NCBI GenBank assembly: GCA_946902875.1
Contig: OX336339.1
Span: forward strand, 986,397 to 1,050,396
Origin: Nematopogon swammerdamellus
Lineage: Eukaryota > Arthropoda > Insecta > Lepidoptera > Adelidae
Length of the DNA stretch: 64,000 bases
Direction of reading: 5' to 3'
Shown: piece by piece, positions 9,525 to 19,764 of the stretch
Numbering within the stretch: position 1 is the stretch's first letter
How the letters are laid out: each line of letters starts with the position of its first letter
Made by a program: the position numbers and the translations under genes
The notes under the pieces: generated by a model
Told to the model about the DNA's origin: nothing
What the model saw: the letters and a program-made list of their open reading frames with translations, nothing else
Databases searched by the model: none

Positions 9525-9667
9525 CGATGGTTCCGGCAACAAAGGTCGTAAAAGCCATTTCGTTTCCGGCAACAAAGGTCGTAAAAGCCATTTTGACGAA
9601 ATGGCTTTTACGACCTTTGTTGCCGGAAACGAAATGGCTTTTACGACCTTTGTTGCCGGAACCATCG
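9525..9667. repeat. Perfect 143-bp palindrome (69-bp arms, 5-nt loop)
   Basis: The left arm 9525-9593 and right arm 9599-9667 are exact reverse complements around TGACG. Each arm contains two direct copies of a unit of about 33 bp (TTCCGGCAACAAAGGTCGTA, then AAAGCCATTTCG). It interrupts the CTGTATG-GTATGTATG stretch of the Hel-A copy, so it arrived as an insertion. It has no coding capacity; frames on both strands mirror one another. Confidence 0.95.
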
Positions 9668-9894
9668 GTATGTATGTATTTTCCTGCATCATCCATATGC
9701 GTTGAAACTTAATACAAGCACAATTAGCTATAGGTATATAGGTATATAGTATATAGGTGACACAGTATAGGCTAAATAAAATTCAGTTCCTGTTACGCTA
9801 AGATGTGGCTCTCATACCTACAAACCGAATTGTTCCGCGCGCCGAAATAAAGGTACGGTTAGCGGGCTTACTTCGTAGACGGAACGAAGGCTAA

Positions 9895-10030
9895 GGCCCA
9901 CTTGCACCAACACGAATTTAACGATATAAACCAGTTTAACTCGTTAAGCTAGTACCCGTTGACTGTGGGAACCGCGTTTAAATCCATAACTCGCTACTTA
10001 ACTCTAAATTCGTGTTGGCGCAATTGGACC
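9895..10030. mobile_element. Harbinger-like MITE (Harb-M copy 2)
   Basis: It has GGCCCACTTGCACCAACAC at the left and a slightly decayed inverted end (GTGTTGGCGCAATTGGACC) at the right. TAA stands on the left and TTA on the right. The body matches the copies at 4266, 23,964 and 27,116, including GTTGACTGTGGGAACCGCG. Confidence 0.75.
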
Positions 10031-10095
10031 TTACTTACTTTCTTCTTTTTAAATACGAATTTCATGCGAGGGAAGTCGCGGGCAAAAACTATATT

Positions 10096-10700
10096 ATCCT
10101 AAATTATTAAATAAAAGTAGGTATATACTGAAGTTTTCAATCAATTTTTTTTCCTTTCTAAAAATGCCCCAAACAAACTCTGTGTGCCCATGGGCCCCTG
10201 CATGCCCTAAGACGACCCTGGTTTTACAGATGTTATGCCGAACTGGCCAGTCATAATATTATTTAGTTTTTTATTTTTCTAATGTTATATTCTTTGGCAC
10301 TCTTGCGATACCTACGAGAAAAAATTAACAGCATTAGAAGTACAACAGAAAAGGCTGTATGTATACTTTTATTAGTTTTGCCTGTTCCGAAAAGGAACGA
10401 ATAAATATTAAAAAAAAATCGAAAGGAAAACTCATTTTCATTTTCATCGCTGTTTTCTCCACCTGCGCCACTGGGAAGCAGCCGTGATGTTATGTGTAGG
10501 TATATGTATCTTCGTGCACAGTACCGACGACAGTACGCACCGCATGTTTCGCGTTGTGCATAGATACGGATATTTGGATATTTACTCAGGTTATTCGACA
10601 GCACTGTGTGAAGGCTATGACCCAATACGAACAGAATTGCTATCACTGAATAAACAGGCAAAGGTGTAAAGCTGTGGGTCGCTTCGCTCGCTTTCTCAAT
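10096..10700. other. No gene seen
   Basis: An open frame of 150 codons on the minus strand (10,263-10,715) has hydrophobic stretches but no recognisable domain, and it runs into the SINE-B fragment. I do not support it as a gene. Confidence 0.4.
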
Positions 10701-10702
10701 AG

Positions 10703-10905
10703 ATGGTAGGCTCAAATTATAGCCGACTGGGTTGGTACCACCGTACTAAACATAAAAAGTCGGCTGCGTTATCCTCTAGTGCAAATTAGCAATCCAAATA
10801 GAAGTCTCCGATATGGCACCTACCTTCTAGGAGGTGGTTTTGGCTGGTCCAAGCATCTGCTCTGACCCCTCTTGACTCAGCCATGCCAGATGACATAAAA
10901 AACCC
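10703..10905 (+). mobile_element. SINE-B 3' half
   Basis: It contains GGTAGGCTCAAATTATAGCC, GACTGGGTTGGTACCACCGT, TATGGCACCTACCTTCTAGG, GACTCAGCCATGCCAGA and an A-rich end. It matches the second half of the full SINE-B at 28,736. The tRNA-like head is missing. Confidence 0.75.
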
Positions 10906-10983
10906 GGTCAAGGTGAATCACTTTCACTTGCCGAGGGCCCCGTCACCGCTGCTTTGCCCTCATAGAATTATATTTTCTATAGC

Positions 10984-11008
10984 TTTTGCCCGCGGCTTCG
11001 CTCACGTA
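10984..11008 (-). mobile_element. Hel-A 3' terminal hairpin, separated by a LINE
   Basis: AGCTTTTGCCCGCGGCTTCG followed by CTCACGT is the reversed end of Hel-A. The matching body lies at about 12,850-12,950 on the same strand. The LINE at 11,009-12,849 sits between them, so one Hel-A copy was split by that LINE. Confidence 0.6.
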
Positions 11009-12849
11009 AAATTCAAATTCAAAATTCAATTCAAAATTCTTTATTATCAAAAAACACACAAAGAAAAAACACAAAACTAGGTTACAACAGTACACGAATA
11101 AAATTATTCCAAACAAACATGTAAGACTTAAATAAAAACAATAAAAAAAACAATACAGACCTAACCCTGCGTTTTCTTGGTCCTATCACCTAAACTAGCC
11201 CGAAGGCTGTATCATAGGTAGACAGTATGTAAATAGTTAATTATTTATAGAGGGTTACTCGTCGTTAATAATGTATATATCTGTGTGTGTGTTTGTGTGT
11301 GTATATGAATGGGAGAGGGTGTGTTTGAGGGTGTGTATGTGTATGTTTGGTGTCTGCTTGCATACCTTGGTGTCACCTGTATCATTATCGTAATATGTCT
11401 AGGATGTCTTCAGTTGCTTCGTAATCTTTATCTAAAAGCCATGCCTTTACTGTTTTTACTAGAGCGGGTGGTCGTAAGAGTGAGATTTTGTGCACTTTGT
11501 CTGCTTTATTATAAACTAGAGGCGCTAGAAACTGCCTGAAACGCTGAGCGAATGAAGTGGTGCAACGAGGAACTGGCAGCTGACGTGTTTGCCGGGTGGT
11601 GCGTGCTGTCGTTCGTTGCGAGAAGTTATCTACTTGAGAAATGCTATGAATCCATTTCAAAATTCTCTGTATATACAGCTGACGAACACTTAACACCTCA
11701 GCTTCAGTTAGTAGCTCGTGTGTACTATGGCGAAATGGTTTTTTAAAGAGAACTTTTAAAATAGCTCGCTGTGATCGCTCAACCTGAATTAAGTGAGTTT
11801 TTGCTGCACCTCCCCAGGCTAGAATACAGTAAGTAATTATAGATTCCGCTAGTGAAAAGTATGTTGTCTTTAGGAGGTGCTTGTGTGCAATATTTCTCAG
11901 GTCCTTGAACACATATATTAGCTTTCTAACCCTTTTCGATAGATTTTTCAGATGCAACTCCCAGCTTAGTTTATGGTCCAGGATTACCCCAAGGTAAGTA
12001 ATATTTTTGACCTGTTTTATACCTTGGCAGCCACAGCTGGAGCCATGTGAGCCCGTCAAGCTGTTACAGGTGTGCATTTTAAGGAGTACGTCTTCGGCTG
12101 GCTGGCCAGCCTCTGTGATGCTGAAACAGATGTGGTTCGTTTTTGTAACATTAAGTGTAAGTAGGTGGCTGTCCAGCCAGCTTTTGACATCTCTCAGGCA
12201 AGATTCCGCCCTCTCACACGCCTCCAACCAGGACTGCCCTGTGACTAGAAGGACCGTGTCGTCCGCATAAGTAATTATTTTACAATTTTGAAGGTTTAGT
12301 TTGACTAGTCCATTAATATATATTATAAATAAAATAGGTCCCAGGACGCTGCCTTGTGGCACACCAAATTCTATTTCTGTTTGAGAACTGCTATATGCAC
12401 CTATTCTGAGAGCCTGAGTGCGATGGGTGAGATAGCTCTTGAACCAGCTGAGTGGAAGACCTCTGATACCTAGATTTTCTAGCTTAGCGAGTAATATTGG
12501 TGTCGAAACTGTATCAAAGGCCTTAGCCAGGTCCAAGAAAATCCCAACGCATCGCACTCCTTTGTCCAAGTTGCCAGTAATGTGATCTGTTAATAGGGAT
12601 ACAGCGTCTTCCGTAGATTTTTTTGCCTGAAAGCCAAACTGGTGATTTGCTATAAGTTTATGACGTTCCAAGTAGTCATTCAATCTTCTTTTCATTATTT
12701 TTTCTAAGATTTTAGACATAGTAGTGAGTAAGGATATAGGTCTATAGTTGGATACGTCCTTTTTGTCTCCTTTTTTTAGAATAGGTATGACTATTGCATT
12801 TTTAAACGCAGAAGGGAATGTTCCTGTCATTAGACTGAGGTTTGCTGAC
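11009..12849 (-). mobile_element. LINE, 5' truncated, with open reverse transcriptase
   Basis: The element carries an uninterrupted reverse-transcriptase frame (11,385-12,849), a 3' UTR (11,009-11,384) and, at its very end, a short (TTTGAA)-like repeat instead of poly(A). It lies inside a Hel-A copy. The left flank is the Helitron hairpin and the right flank its body. It lacks ORF1 and the endonuclease, the usual result of 5'-truncated target-primed insertion. Confidence 0.85.
11385..12849 (-). CDS. LINE reverse transcriptase, C-terminal about 487 residues
   Basis: The enzyme copies retroelement RNA into DNA at the nicked target. Motifs run in order: IPILKKGDKKDVSNYRPISL (fingers), IFLDLAKAFD (motif A with the first catalytic Asp), GVPQGSVLGPILFIIYINGL (motif B), ITYADDTVLL (motif C with the YADD pair), then NVTKTNHICF (motif D/E region) and ITYLGVILD. 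The thumb-like C-terminus ends in DYEATEDILDILR. All catalytic residues are present and there is no stop or frameshift, so the copy looks young, but the N-terminal endonuclease is missing. Upstream residues in the same frame (12,850-13,046) are Helitron sequence and not protein. The clade is Jockey/CR1-like by motif; I cannot fix it further. Confidence 0.85.
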
Positions 12850-13000
12850 TGAAAATTCGTTGTAAGTAAGCCCGCTACTGCACCTTTATTTCGGCGCGCG
12901 GAACAATTTGGTTTGTATGAGAGCCACATCTTAGCGTAACCGGAACTGAAGCGAATTTCACGCGAGCGAAGCCGCAGGCAAATACTACATGTATGTCTAG
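12850..13000. mobile_element. Hel-A fragments in opposite orientations
   Basis: Positions 12,866-12,946 are the reversed Hel-A body (GTTCCGCGCGCCGAAATAAA read on minus). From about 12,950 the forward Hel-A 3' end (AATTTCACGCGAGCGAAGCC, then GCAGGC) follows, ending in CTAGT at 12,997-13,001. Two Helitron-like copies are therefore joined back to back. Confidence 0.6.
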
Positions 13001-13022
13001 TACATACATGTAGTATTTGCCT
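12976..13022. repeat. Perfect hairpin, 21-bp arms around CTAGT
   Basis: AGGCAAATACTACATGTATG plus T pairs exactly with its reverse complement at 13,002-13,022. The loop CTAGT is the Helitron terminal signal, so the hairpin straddles the end of one Hel-A copy. Confidence 0.85.
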
Positions 13023-13049
13023 ACATACTGTATGTATGTACATCATACT

Positions 13050-13366
13050 AGCTGTATGATACTAAAACTAAATTGACTATTTTTAGAAATATTTTCTGTA
13101 TGTACGAGTATGTATGTATGTATGTTCCTCCATAACTCTTAAACCGATCATCCGAATACGATGAAATTTTGTACAAGCACATTTAACTATGTGCGACACA
13201 GGATAGGCTAAATAAAATTCAGTTCCGGTTACGCTAAGATGTGGCTCTCTCTCATACAAACGAAATTGTTGCGGGCGCCGAAATAAAGGTACGGTAGCGG
13301 GCTTACTTACAATCTTCTTTTTAAATACGAATTTCACGCGAGCGAAGCCGCGGGCAATAGTTAGTT
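13050..13366 (+). mobile_element. Hel-A Helitron-like copy
   Basis: Hel-A order is kept: ACTAAATTGACTATTTTTAG, the GTATGTATG run, CCTCCATAACTCTTAAACCG, GACACAGGATAGGCTAAATA and GTTCCGGTTACGC. It ends in ACGCGAGCGAAGCCGCGGGC followed by a degenerate TAGTTAGT. Confidence 0.75.
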
Positions 13367-13814
13367 AGTAATATTAGTATATTGATGAGGGCGTGGTCGG
13401 CCATCACCGAATCTAACCTGATGGGTTTCTCCAAAAGACTCCAAAAGCTCTGGAACCGCTGACTTAGCCACGTTTACCATATGGGCAGAGACAAAAGAGG
13501 GTCAGTTCAGTGTAGCCGGCACGCCTGTGATTGATGTGCAACGATCGTCTCGCTCTGCCCACTGCAATCTTAATTTAGGTCATTCATCGCATAAAGCAAT
13601 CGCGGAATGTGGGACCGGCGAAAACCGGTCTTAGCAGCGATCGAGATTGTCGCGTAAAATCAGTGATATGCGTAAAATGGAAAATATGTCCTACTTCCTC
13701 AACATACGGTACAATTTGCTATGAAATTGTGCAGATTTGTGCAAGAATCATAGATTGCCATTTTATCGATAAAATACATTATCATATCATAATATATGGC
13801 ATGACGTTGATCCC
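13367..13814. other. No gene seen
   Basis: Positions 13,500-13,530 contain GTGTAGCCGGCACG, a short piece of SINE-A. The rest shows no motif or repeat that I can support. Confidence 0.4.
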
Positions 13815-14117
13815 GTGGAGCAAAGGGAGGGCGTTGGTGTGGGACGCAACGTGTGTGGACACCACAGAAATCCTAAGTTGGACACCCTTGCCCCCACTCA
13901 CATTACCGGTTCCTCCATCTCTGCCGGATCTGCTGCTCTCGGGGCCCAAAATTTTAAGAAGAGCAAATATTCTACCCTGTGTTGCTCCTTTGAGTTTTTA
14001 GCCTTCGCCATGGAAACCTTTGGCGTGTGGTCGCCCGACGCAAAATGCTTTACTAATCAGCTCGGAAAGCTGTTAATAGAAAAGTGGGTTCGAACGTTGT
14101 ATGGGAGCACCCCTTAA
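13815..14117 (+). pseudogene. Retroelement ORF C-terminal remnant
   Basis: The open frame contains LDTLAPTHITGSS, SAGSAALGAQNFKKSKYS and FLAFAMETFGVWSPDAK, then LGKLLIEK. The pattern of a Ser/Ala-rich stretch, a K-Y motif, then F-FA-ETFGVW recalls the final segment of reverse-transcriptase-encoding polyproteins that recurs widely in animal genomes. I infer a retroelement remnant. No catalytic part is present. Confidence 0.45.
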
Positions 14118-14365
14118 TTTTTAACATTTTCTTTTTTTTTATTATTTGTTGTTATATCGTTAAAACTGTGGTTAAAACTGTGGTCAAAACTGTGGTTAAA
14201 ACTGTGGTTAAAACTGTGGTTAATACATACAAGCGTCAAACTTGGTGTAATTTGATTATAGTGCAAACTTCAAAAGCAAAACAACAAATAATAATAACTA
14301 ATTACGTGGTGATACTAAACCCTCGGTACGCAAGTCCGACTCGCACTTGGCCGGTTTTTCTATAT
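14105..14365 (-). repeat. GTTCCG-family repeat, partial, with 12-bp minisatellite
   Basis: TTTTTATTATTTGTTGTTATATC at the start and CCGACTCGCACTTGGCCGG at the end are GTTCCG-family landmarks. Between them, about 14,158-14,222, the 12-mer TTAAAACTGTGG is repeated five to six times with one C for T change. Confidence 0.65.
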
Positions 14366-14970
14366 CTTATCTATCTACGTTCTGTCTGCTTATCTCGAAG
14401 ATCACATTGAGAAAATGAAGTTCCAAGGTTCCAAGTCCAACCAACATTCAATAGATTTAAAATTAACATTTTTTTTTATTTATAATATTTATATATACCT
14501 TTCCTTTTCTCTCAATGATTAGTTTTATTGTTTAATACTTAATATCTTTTTGTATCAATGTTTTTGGTCTAATTGAGCCTATACGATCTGTCATACTACC
14601 GAAAAAAAAAACAGGTCGAGGCGACACAGACGCAAGCCTAGTGCTTCCATCTGGGATTCAATTGTAAAAATTATCGTCGGTAGATTAAACATGTAATATT
14701 TCATATTTACTATTTTTGTTAATAAACTATTTGATATTTGATAGAAGCGGGAATTTTGTGAATATTTTTTTAAGAAAACCAGCCTTGGTGGCTGTGTCGA
14801 GGGACCAAAGGTGCAATCGACTCATGGAGCAAGTATTGTTCCTGAACGAAATTCATAAATTCACTTATCTACCACGTCTAGCACCTTATGCTACCGGTGC
14901 AACCCTCCTTTTTCTTCATCATATTTAATTGTAATAGTTGTATTTAATTTATAGTTTATTTTATTATAAT
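14366..14970. other. AT-rich, no gene seen
   Basis: Long A/T runs lie near 14,460-14,500. Nothing beyond short chance frames is visible. Confidence 0.4.
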
Positions 14971-14974
14971 TAAT

Positions 14975-15292
14975 GTTAAATTTAGTAGAACGGACAGTAA
15001 TGCATTTGTTACGGAACCCTACATTCATTTTGCAGAACTTAGTAGAATGAACAGACATAAACGTGTTACGGAACCCTAATTTTATTATAAAAGATCCCGG
15101 CGCAGGACCTTGGTTGAAAATTGTAAAATTTAGTAGAACGGACAGACATGCATTTGTTACGGAACCCTACATTCATTTTGAAATAAATGTTAAATTTAGT
15201 AGAACAGACAGACATGCATTTGTTACGGAACCCTACATTCATTTTGCAGAACTTAGTAGAATGGACAGACGTGTTACCGAACCCTACTTAAC
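14975..15292 (+). repeat. Irregular tandem repeat with TTACGGAACCCTA core
   Basis: Four to five copies of a block (TTTAGTAGAACGGACAGACA, then TGCATTTGTTACGGAACCCT, then ACATTCATTTTG) are spaced unevenly. One spacer near 15,080-15,115 is unrelated. The core resembles the edge of the GTTCCG family, so this may be a local expansion of it. Confidence 0.65.
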
Positions 15293-15867
15293 AGTTGCAC
15301 TCCGCGAGTGCCGGCAGATCCCGTGCCACTCTAACTTAACCCTTAATGCAATGACTTAAGGTTTCATTTTAAAAATGACGCTGACGCGATGTCGCGAGTT
15401 ATACATTTTTTACCCACCTAAAAAAGTGCCAAGCGCCGCTAAAGAAGTTTTCACTTCAAAAACAAAGACAACGGTGGACAACGAAGTGTCGAATTGATAT
15501 TGTTTTTTTTAAATCGGTTAAAAATGAGAATAATATTCCAACTTTATTCGGCAGTAATTAATAAAAATATACATTTATACCCCTTGACCACAATTCGCTT
15601 CCTCGGATTGTTTCCACGCGATGTTCTGACAAAAGGGGTTTGAATATTTAATGCTTTGAAATCAATTGACTTTAGTCCATTTGGCTTCATGAATGAATTA
15701 TTTATTATATCTGTTGGGCAACGTGGTGATAGATAACAAAATGATAGTAATAAAACGTATTTGATTAGTTTTGTTTACGTACGTCACAGACGTTCATTTA
15801 TAATTGTGAAATTATAGCTGGTGCTTCAACGTTTACGGAACGTACCTTCCCTTGCTTTTCACTTTGG
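15293..15867. other. No gene seen
   Basis: AT-rich sequence with no repeat or frame that I can support. Confidence 0.4.
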
Positions 15868-15925
15868 TGTAGGTGGTAGGTTCAAATTTTAGCCGACTGG
15901 ATTAGTACCACCCAAGGAATTTCCA
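15868..15925 (+). mobile_element. SINE-B body fragment
   Basis: GTAGGTGGTAGGTTCAAATT followed by TTAGCCGACTGGATTAGTAC and CACC is a short piece of the shared SINE body, left behind next to the full SINE-B at 16,012. Confidence 0.5.
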
Positions 15926-16011
15926 CAGTGCCAGTAGGTACTAATCGAAAGGCTTACACTTTAGATAGATGTAGCAAAAAGCCGTCTATCCATCTGTCCT
16001 TTTTTGGCTGC

Positions 16012-16404
16012 CTTTTTTGGTGGCTGAGTCGGAGGGGCCAAAGCACATGCTCCGACCAGCCAATATCACCTCCGAGAAGGTAGGTGCCATACCAGAGACT
16101 TCCCTGGATTGCTGGCTATACTGGACTAGAGGAGAACACAGCCGAGGCTGCTATGCGGCCATCTTACATCCAGTACGGTGGTATCAACCCAGTCGGCTAC
16201 AACTTGAGCCTAACACCTAGTAAGGGGCAAGGGACGGGGACCTACAGTTTTACACAGGTTCCGAACGGTGAAGCAGCAGGTGTAAGTATGCACGTAAATT
16301 TTTTCGTCAGAAAAAACTCATTGGTACACGCCCACCGGATTCGAACCTCGGACCTCCCGAATGAGAAGCCGATGCCCAAACCACTCGGCCACCCGCCGCT
16401 TAAA
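16012..16404 (-). mobile_element. SINE-B, near full length
   Basis: The minus-strand head ends at about 16,404 with the tRNA-like A box TGGCCGAGTGG and B box GGTTCGAATCC. It is followed by CTGACGAAAAAATTTACGTG, the GTTCGGAACC region, the shared body and the GGAGGTGATATTGGCTGGTC tail. No clear poly(A) remains at the left end. Confidence 0.85.
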
Positions 16405-16659
16405 CCTTCCTACCTCTATCCTGTGTCACGTATAGTTAAATGTGCTTGTACTAAGTTTCATCGAATTCGGATGATCCGTTTAAGAGTTATGGAGCAACAT
16501 ACATACATACAGAAAATATTTCTAAAAATCGTCAATTTAGTCTTAGAATCATACATAGAGTTTACAAACACAGTATCTCATAAACAAGCTTCCTAATAAA
16601 AAAAACCGCCTCCAAATCGGTCCATCCGTTTGGGAGCTACGATGCCACAGACAGACACA

Positions 16660-16728
<69 letters not shown>

Positions 16729-16850
16729 AACTTATAACACCCCTCCTTTTTTTTCGTCGGGGGTTAATAAAACAAAGTAACTTACTCCATGACCATCCCT
16801 TACAGATTTATTATTACAGTATAGTATTGATGCAGTATTGATTGATCTAA
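16405..16850 (-). mobile_element. Hel-A copy with an inserted repeat and (AC)n
   Basis: Reversed Hel-A body runs from 16,410 to about 16,587 and resumes from about 16,772 (AGTAACTTACTCCATGACCA). The insert (about 16,588-16,771) reads AAACCGCCTCCAAATCGGTC, then GGGAGCTACGATGCCACAGA, a dinucleotide run and CACCCCTCC. A relative of the insert lies at 27,645-27,795. Confidence 0.65.
16662..16724 (+). repeat. (CA)n microsatellite
   Basis: An uninterrupted CA/AC run of about 63 bp within the repeat inserted in Hel-A. Confidence 0.95.
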
Positions 16851-17239
16851 CTGCGGACACGCAGTACCTATATGGGTAATATGCAGGCAGATTTAAAATC
16901 AACGGAAACGAGCATTTAATAAAGTAAACACTGTCTGTGTTTCTGTTAGCTCATCTTAAATATTTACCTAGCTAGATAGATAGATATAGGTACTCGGTCG
17001 GTACTGCAAGCCATCTCGCGGCGTCTTGCTTGGTCTCTTCTGAACTGAACTTTGAATGAAAATAGCTATTTTAAAAATAGAACTGCGTCTAGTATCTAGC
17101 ACGGTAGGCGTCTGTTGGATTTTATATATATATAGGTATGTTATATATAAATATATCCATTTCAATCTACATATTATATGAATGTGAAGCGTTTTACTTG
17201 ATCCGCTGTTCGCTATCCGCTGAACCGATTTAGCTATTT

Positions 17240-17590
17240 TTTAGGGTTCGGTGTCCGTCGTACCGTACGACGGATACCGAACCCTAAAAAATAGTACGGG
17301 ACCCTATTACTAAGCCTACGACGTTTGTCTGTCTGTCTGTCTGTCTGTCTATGCGAGGGCTGTGTCTCTTGAACCGTAATAGGTAGCTCGTTGAAATTTT
17401 CACAGAATATGTGTTATTATGGCCGATATAACAACAAATAATAAAAATAAGAATTTCTTAAAAAATTCACGGGAGTTCCCATAGAAGAAACCAAAAAAAG
17501 TGTATGCAAAAAAATCGTTTGGAAACAGGACCATTCCACAGACAGCAGCAGATTTTACGGTATTAGTACGGAACCCTAAAATCTCCCCAT
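17240..17590 (+). repeat. GTTCCG-family repeat, with a hairpin head
   Basis: The head is a hairpin: TAGGGTTCGGTGTCCGTCGT with ACGACGGATACCGAACCCTA. Then come GGGACCCTATTACTAAGCCT, a (GTCT)n run, GAGGGCTGTGTCTCTTGAAC and TTGAAATTTTCACAGAATAT. The terminal CTCGCACTTGGCC segment is missing. Confidence 0.65.
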
Positions 17591-17789
17591 TTAACGTAGG
17601 CACCTACTGTTGGTAATAGTTACAATGCCATTACGGCGCTTCGGGCATCAAGCATAATTATTTTGTCTTTACATGGCTTCAAACGAATAGGTACGTTTTA
17701 GTACAGTGTTCATCTATGTTCTATGTACCTAGATATCCCGGTAATGGTTAAGATAGGAGTGTGTTGTACTCGCACCCTGTAATATTTTT

Positions 17790-18000
17790 AGGTTTCCATA
17801 CTATGACCCTATTACTAAGCCTACGCCGTCTGTCCGTTTGTCCTACCTTTAAAGCGGTCAGAACTTGGATGGGTGACCATTCGACCGTTGGAGGCTGGCC
17901 GTGGTATTCCACTAGGTGGTAGGGTTTATCCCGCCCGGATTGGTACCACCGCACTAAATGAAATGTCGGCCGAAAGCCGAGCTGCGTTCCCGTAAACGAT
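17790..18000 (+). mobile_element. SINE-A fragment fused to a GTTCCG-family piece
   Basis: GACCCTATTACTAAGCCTAC (GTTCCG family) runs directly into AGCGGTCAGAACTTGGATGG, then GTGACCATTCGACCGTTGGA, the 5S-like part of SINE-A, and on to the body (ACTAGGTGGTAGGGTTTATC). The A box region is replaced. Confidence 0.65.
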
Positions 18001-18039
18001 GTTTTCTTCTCTCTAAGAAGCAAGTCTTATATGTTAGGC

Positions 18040-18690
18040 CCGAGGGCGGGAGAAGGTTTATCGTTTACCAGAACAAAACTCGGTCTTCGGCCTGGCCCTT
18101 ATTTACTTACTTTCATCGAGGAGAATATCTTTAACTTGAACGAAGCTCGGCTTTTGGCCTCGCCCTTAGTTACCTTATTTTCTTCGAGAAGGTTTATTGT
18201 TTACATGAACGTTGCTCAGACTTCGGCCTAGCCCTTAGGTACTTACTTTCATCAAGAAGAATATCGTTAACTTAAACGAAGCTCGGCTTTTGGCCTCGCC
18301 CTTAGTTACCTTATTTTCTTCGAGAAGGTTTATTGTTTACATGAACGTTGCTCAGACTTCGGCCTAGCCCTTAGGTACTTACTTTCATCAAGAAGAATAT
18401 CGTTAACTTAAACGAAGCTCGGCTTTTGGCTGAGCCCTTAGTTACTTATTTTCTTTGAGAAGGTTTATTGTTTACATGAACTTTGCTCAGCCTTCGGCCT
18501 CGCCCTTAGGTACTTACTTTCATCAAGAAGAATATCGTTAACTTGAACGAAGCTCGGCTTTTGGCTTCGCCCTTAGTTACTTATTTTCTTCGAAAAGGTT
18601 TATTGTTTACATGAACTTTGCTCGGCCTTCGGCCTCGCCCTTAGTTGCTTACTTAAAATCACATCTTAGTTGCTTACTTTCATTGAGACA
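18040..18690 (+). repeat. Minisatellite, period about 136 bp (two half-units of about 68 bp)
   Basis: The anchor CGAAGCTCGG occurs at 18,141, 18,277, 18,413 and 18,548. Each unit holds two related halves, one with GGCTTTTGGC and one with ACTTCGGCCT or CCTTCGGCCT, both followed by GCCCTTAG and a thymine-rich stretch. About 4.5 units are present. Homogeneity is high in the middle units. Confidence 0.85.
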
Positions 18691-18702
18691 GAATAGCGTT
18701 TA

Positions 18703-19034
18703 CCTGAACGGTGAACTAGGTGCCATGTCAGTGCTTAACTTCGGTCGTGTCAGCTACACTGAACTGGACGGAAAACGCGAACTATTAACATAGCCGTTAC
18801 AACCGACCTTTCATTCGGTGCGGTGGTATCAACCCGGGCGGGTTAAACCCTACCTCCTAGTAAGGTACATACTCGTAAGAAGGGAAGGGGCCTACTATAG
18901 TTTACGTGGAATCCGAACCACGGTCAGCCTCCGACGGTCGAGCGGTCACCCATCCAAGTACTGACCGCGCCCAGGATGTGCTTATGATCACGGCCGACAG
19001 TCGACCGACCGCACCACTGAGCTACCGAGGCTGA
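18703..19034 (-). mobile_element. SINE-A with tRNA/5S head
   Basis: The head ends at 19,034 (GTCAGCCTCGGTAGCTCAGT on minus), with the 5S-like GGTCAGTACTTGGATGGGTG inside and the B-box-like GGTTCGGATTCC after it. The body follows. The distal tail and poly(A) are truncated. Confidence 0.85.
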
Positions 19035-19239
19035 CATAATTAATATCGATCGAATGTATTCCAGATCGGACAACAAGACCAGCGCGCTAATTGACAAGGC
19101 GCCGCCGCCGCCGGCACGCCGCCATGTTGAACAGTCTAGCTAGTTGAACAGAATCAATTAATGTTAATAAGGCCGATATCGAGTGGAGAGTTGGATGGAG
19201 TCTTGATTTACAATTAATTCAGTTAGACCATTCGATTTT

Positions 19240-19720
19240 CAGGGCTCCGTATTCAAACGGAAGTATATTACTAAACCTACCCTCTGTTTGTGTGTCTGCC
19301 CGTCCGTCTGTCCGTCCGAGGGCTATATCTTTTGAACCGTAATAAGTTGATAGCCGGTTGAAATTTTCACAGAATATGCGTTATTGACATGTGTGTTATC
19401 GCTTGTATAGAAACTGCATTAGATATGTATGTATGTATGTATGTATTTGTTTATATGTGTATAATACTTATGTACTTTTCAACCTGTATGTATGTATGTA
19501 TGTCACGAATGTATTTAGTTGTATGTCATTTTTATTATTTATGTTTTATTGTTTATTTTATATTCTTAAAAAAAAACATTCTATCATTTAATTTTCCGCA
19601 CTACCCATCTACCCTACTCACAATCCCAGCCCCCAGGCATGACTGGCAGATAACTGCCTTTAGGCTTTAAGTCCGCCTTTTGTCACTGTTTGTGCAATAA
19701 AGTATATTTTCATTTCAACA
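19240..19720 (+). repeat. GTTCCG-family fragment followed by a LINE-type 3' tail
   Basis: Positions 19,240-19,385 carry TTACTAAACC, the (GTCTGTCC) run and TTGAAATTTTCACAGAATAT. Positions 19,420-19,505 hold two GTATGTATGT runs. 19,640-19,715 ends GCCTTTAGGCTTTAAGTCCG, then GTGCAATAAAGTATATTTTC, a tail type common at LINE 3' ends in Lepidoptera (recalled, not searched). Confidence 0.45.
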
Positions 19721-19764
19721 AATAACAAAACCACCCAGAACAAAGTTCATTTCGCTATTATGTC

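Larger units (their letters stand above)
9440..10095 (+). mobile_element. Hel-A Helitron-like copy, interrupted twice
   Basis: Body motifs ACTAAATGGACGATTTTTAG, TAATACAAGCACA, TATAGGCTAAATAAAATTC and GTTCCGCGCGCCGAAATAAA are in order. The copy is broken by a 143-bp palindrome (9525-9667) and by a Harbinger-like MITE (9895-10,030), after which the final hairpin region (ATGCGAGGGAAGTCGCGGGC) resumes. Confidence 0.7.

Noticed and set aside
10263..10715. 150-codon frame on minus
   Set aside because: No domain is recognisable, composition is atypical, and it overlaps a SINE fragment.
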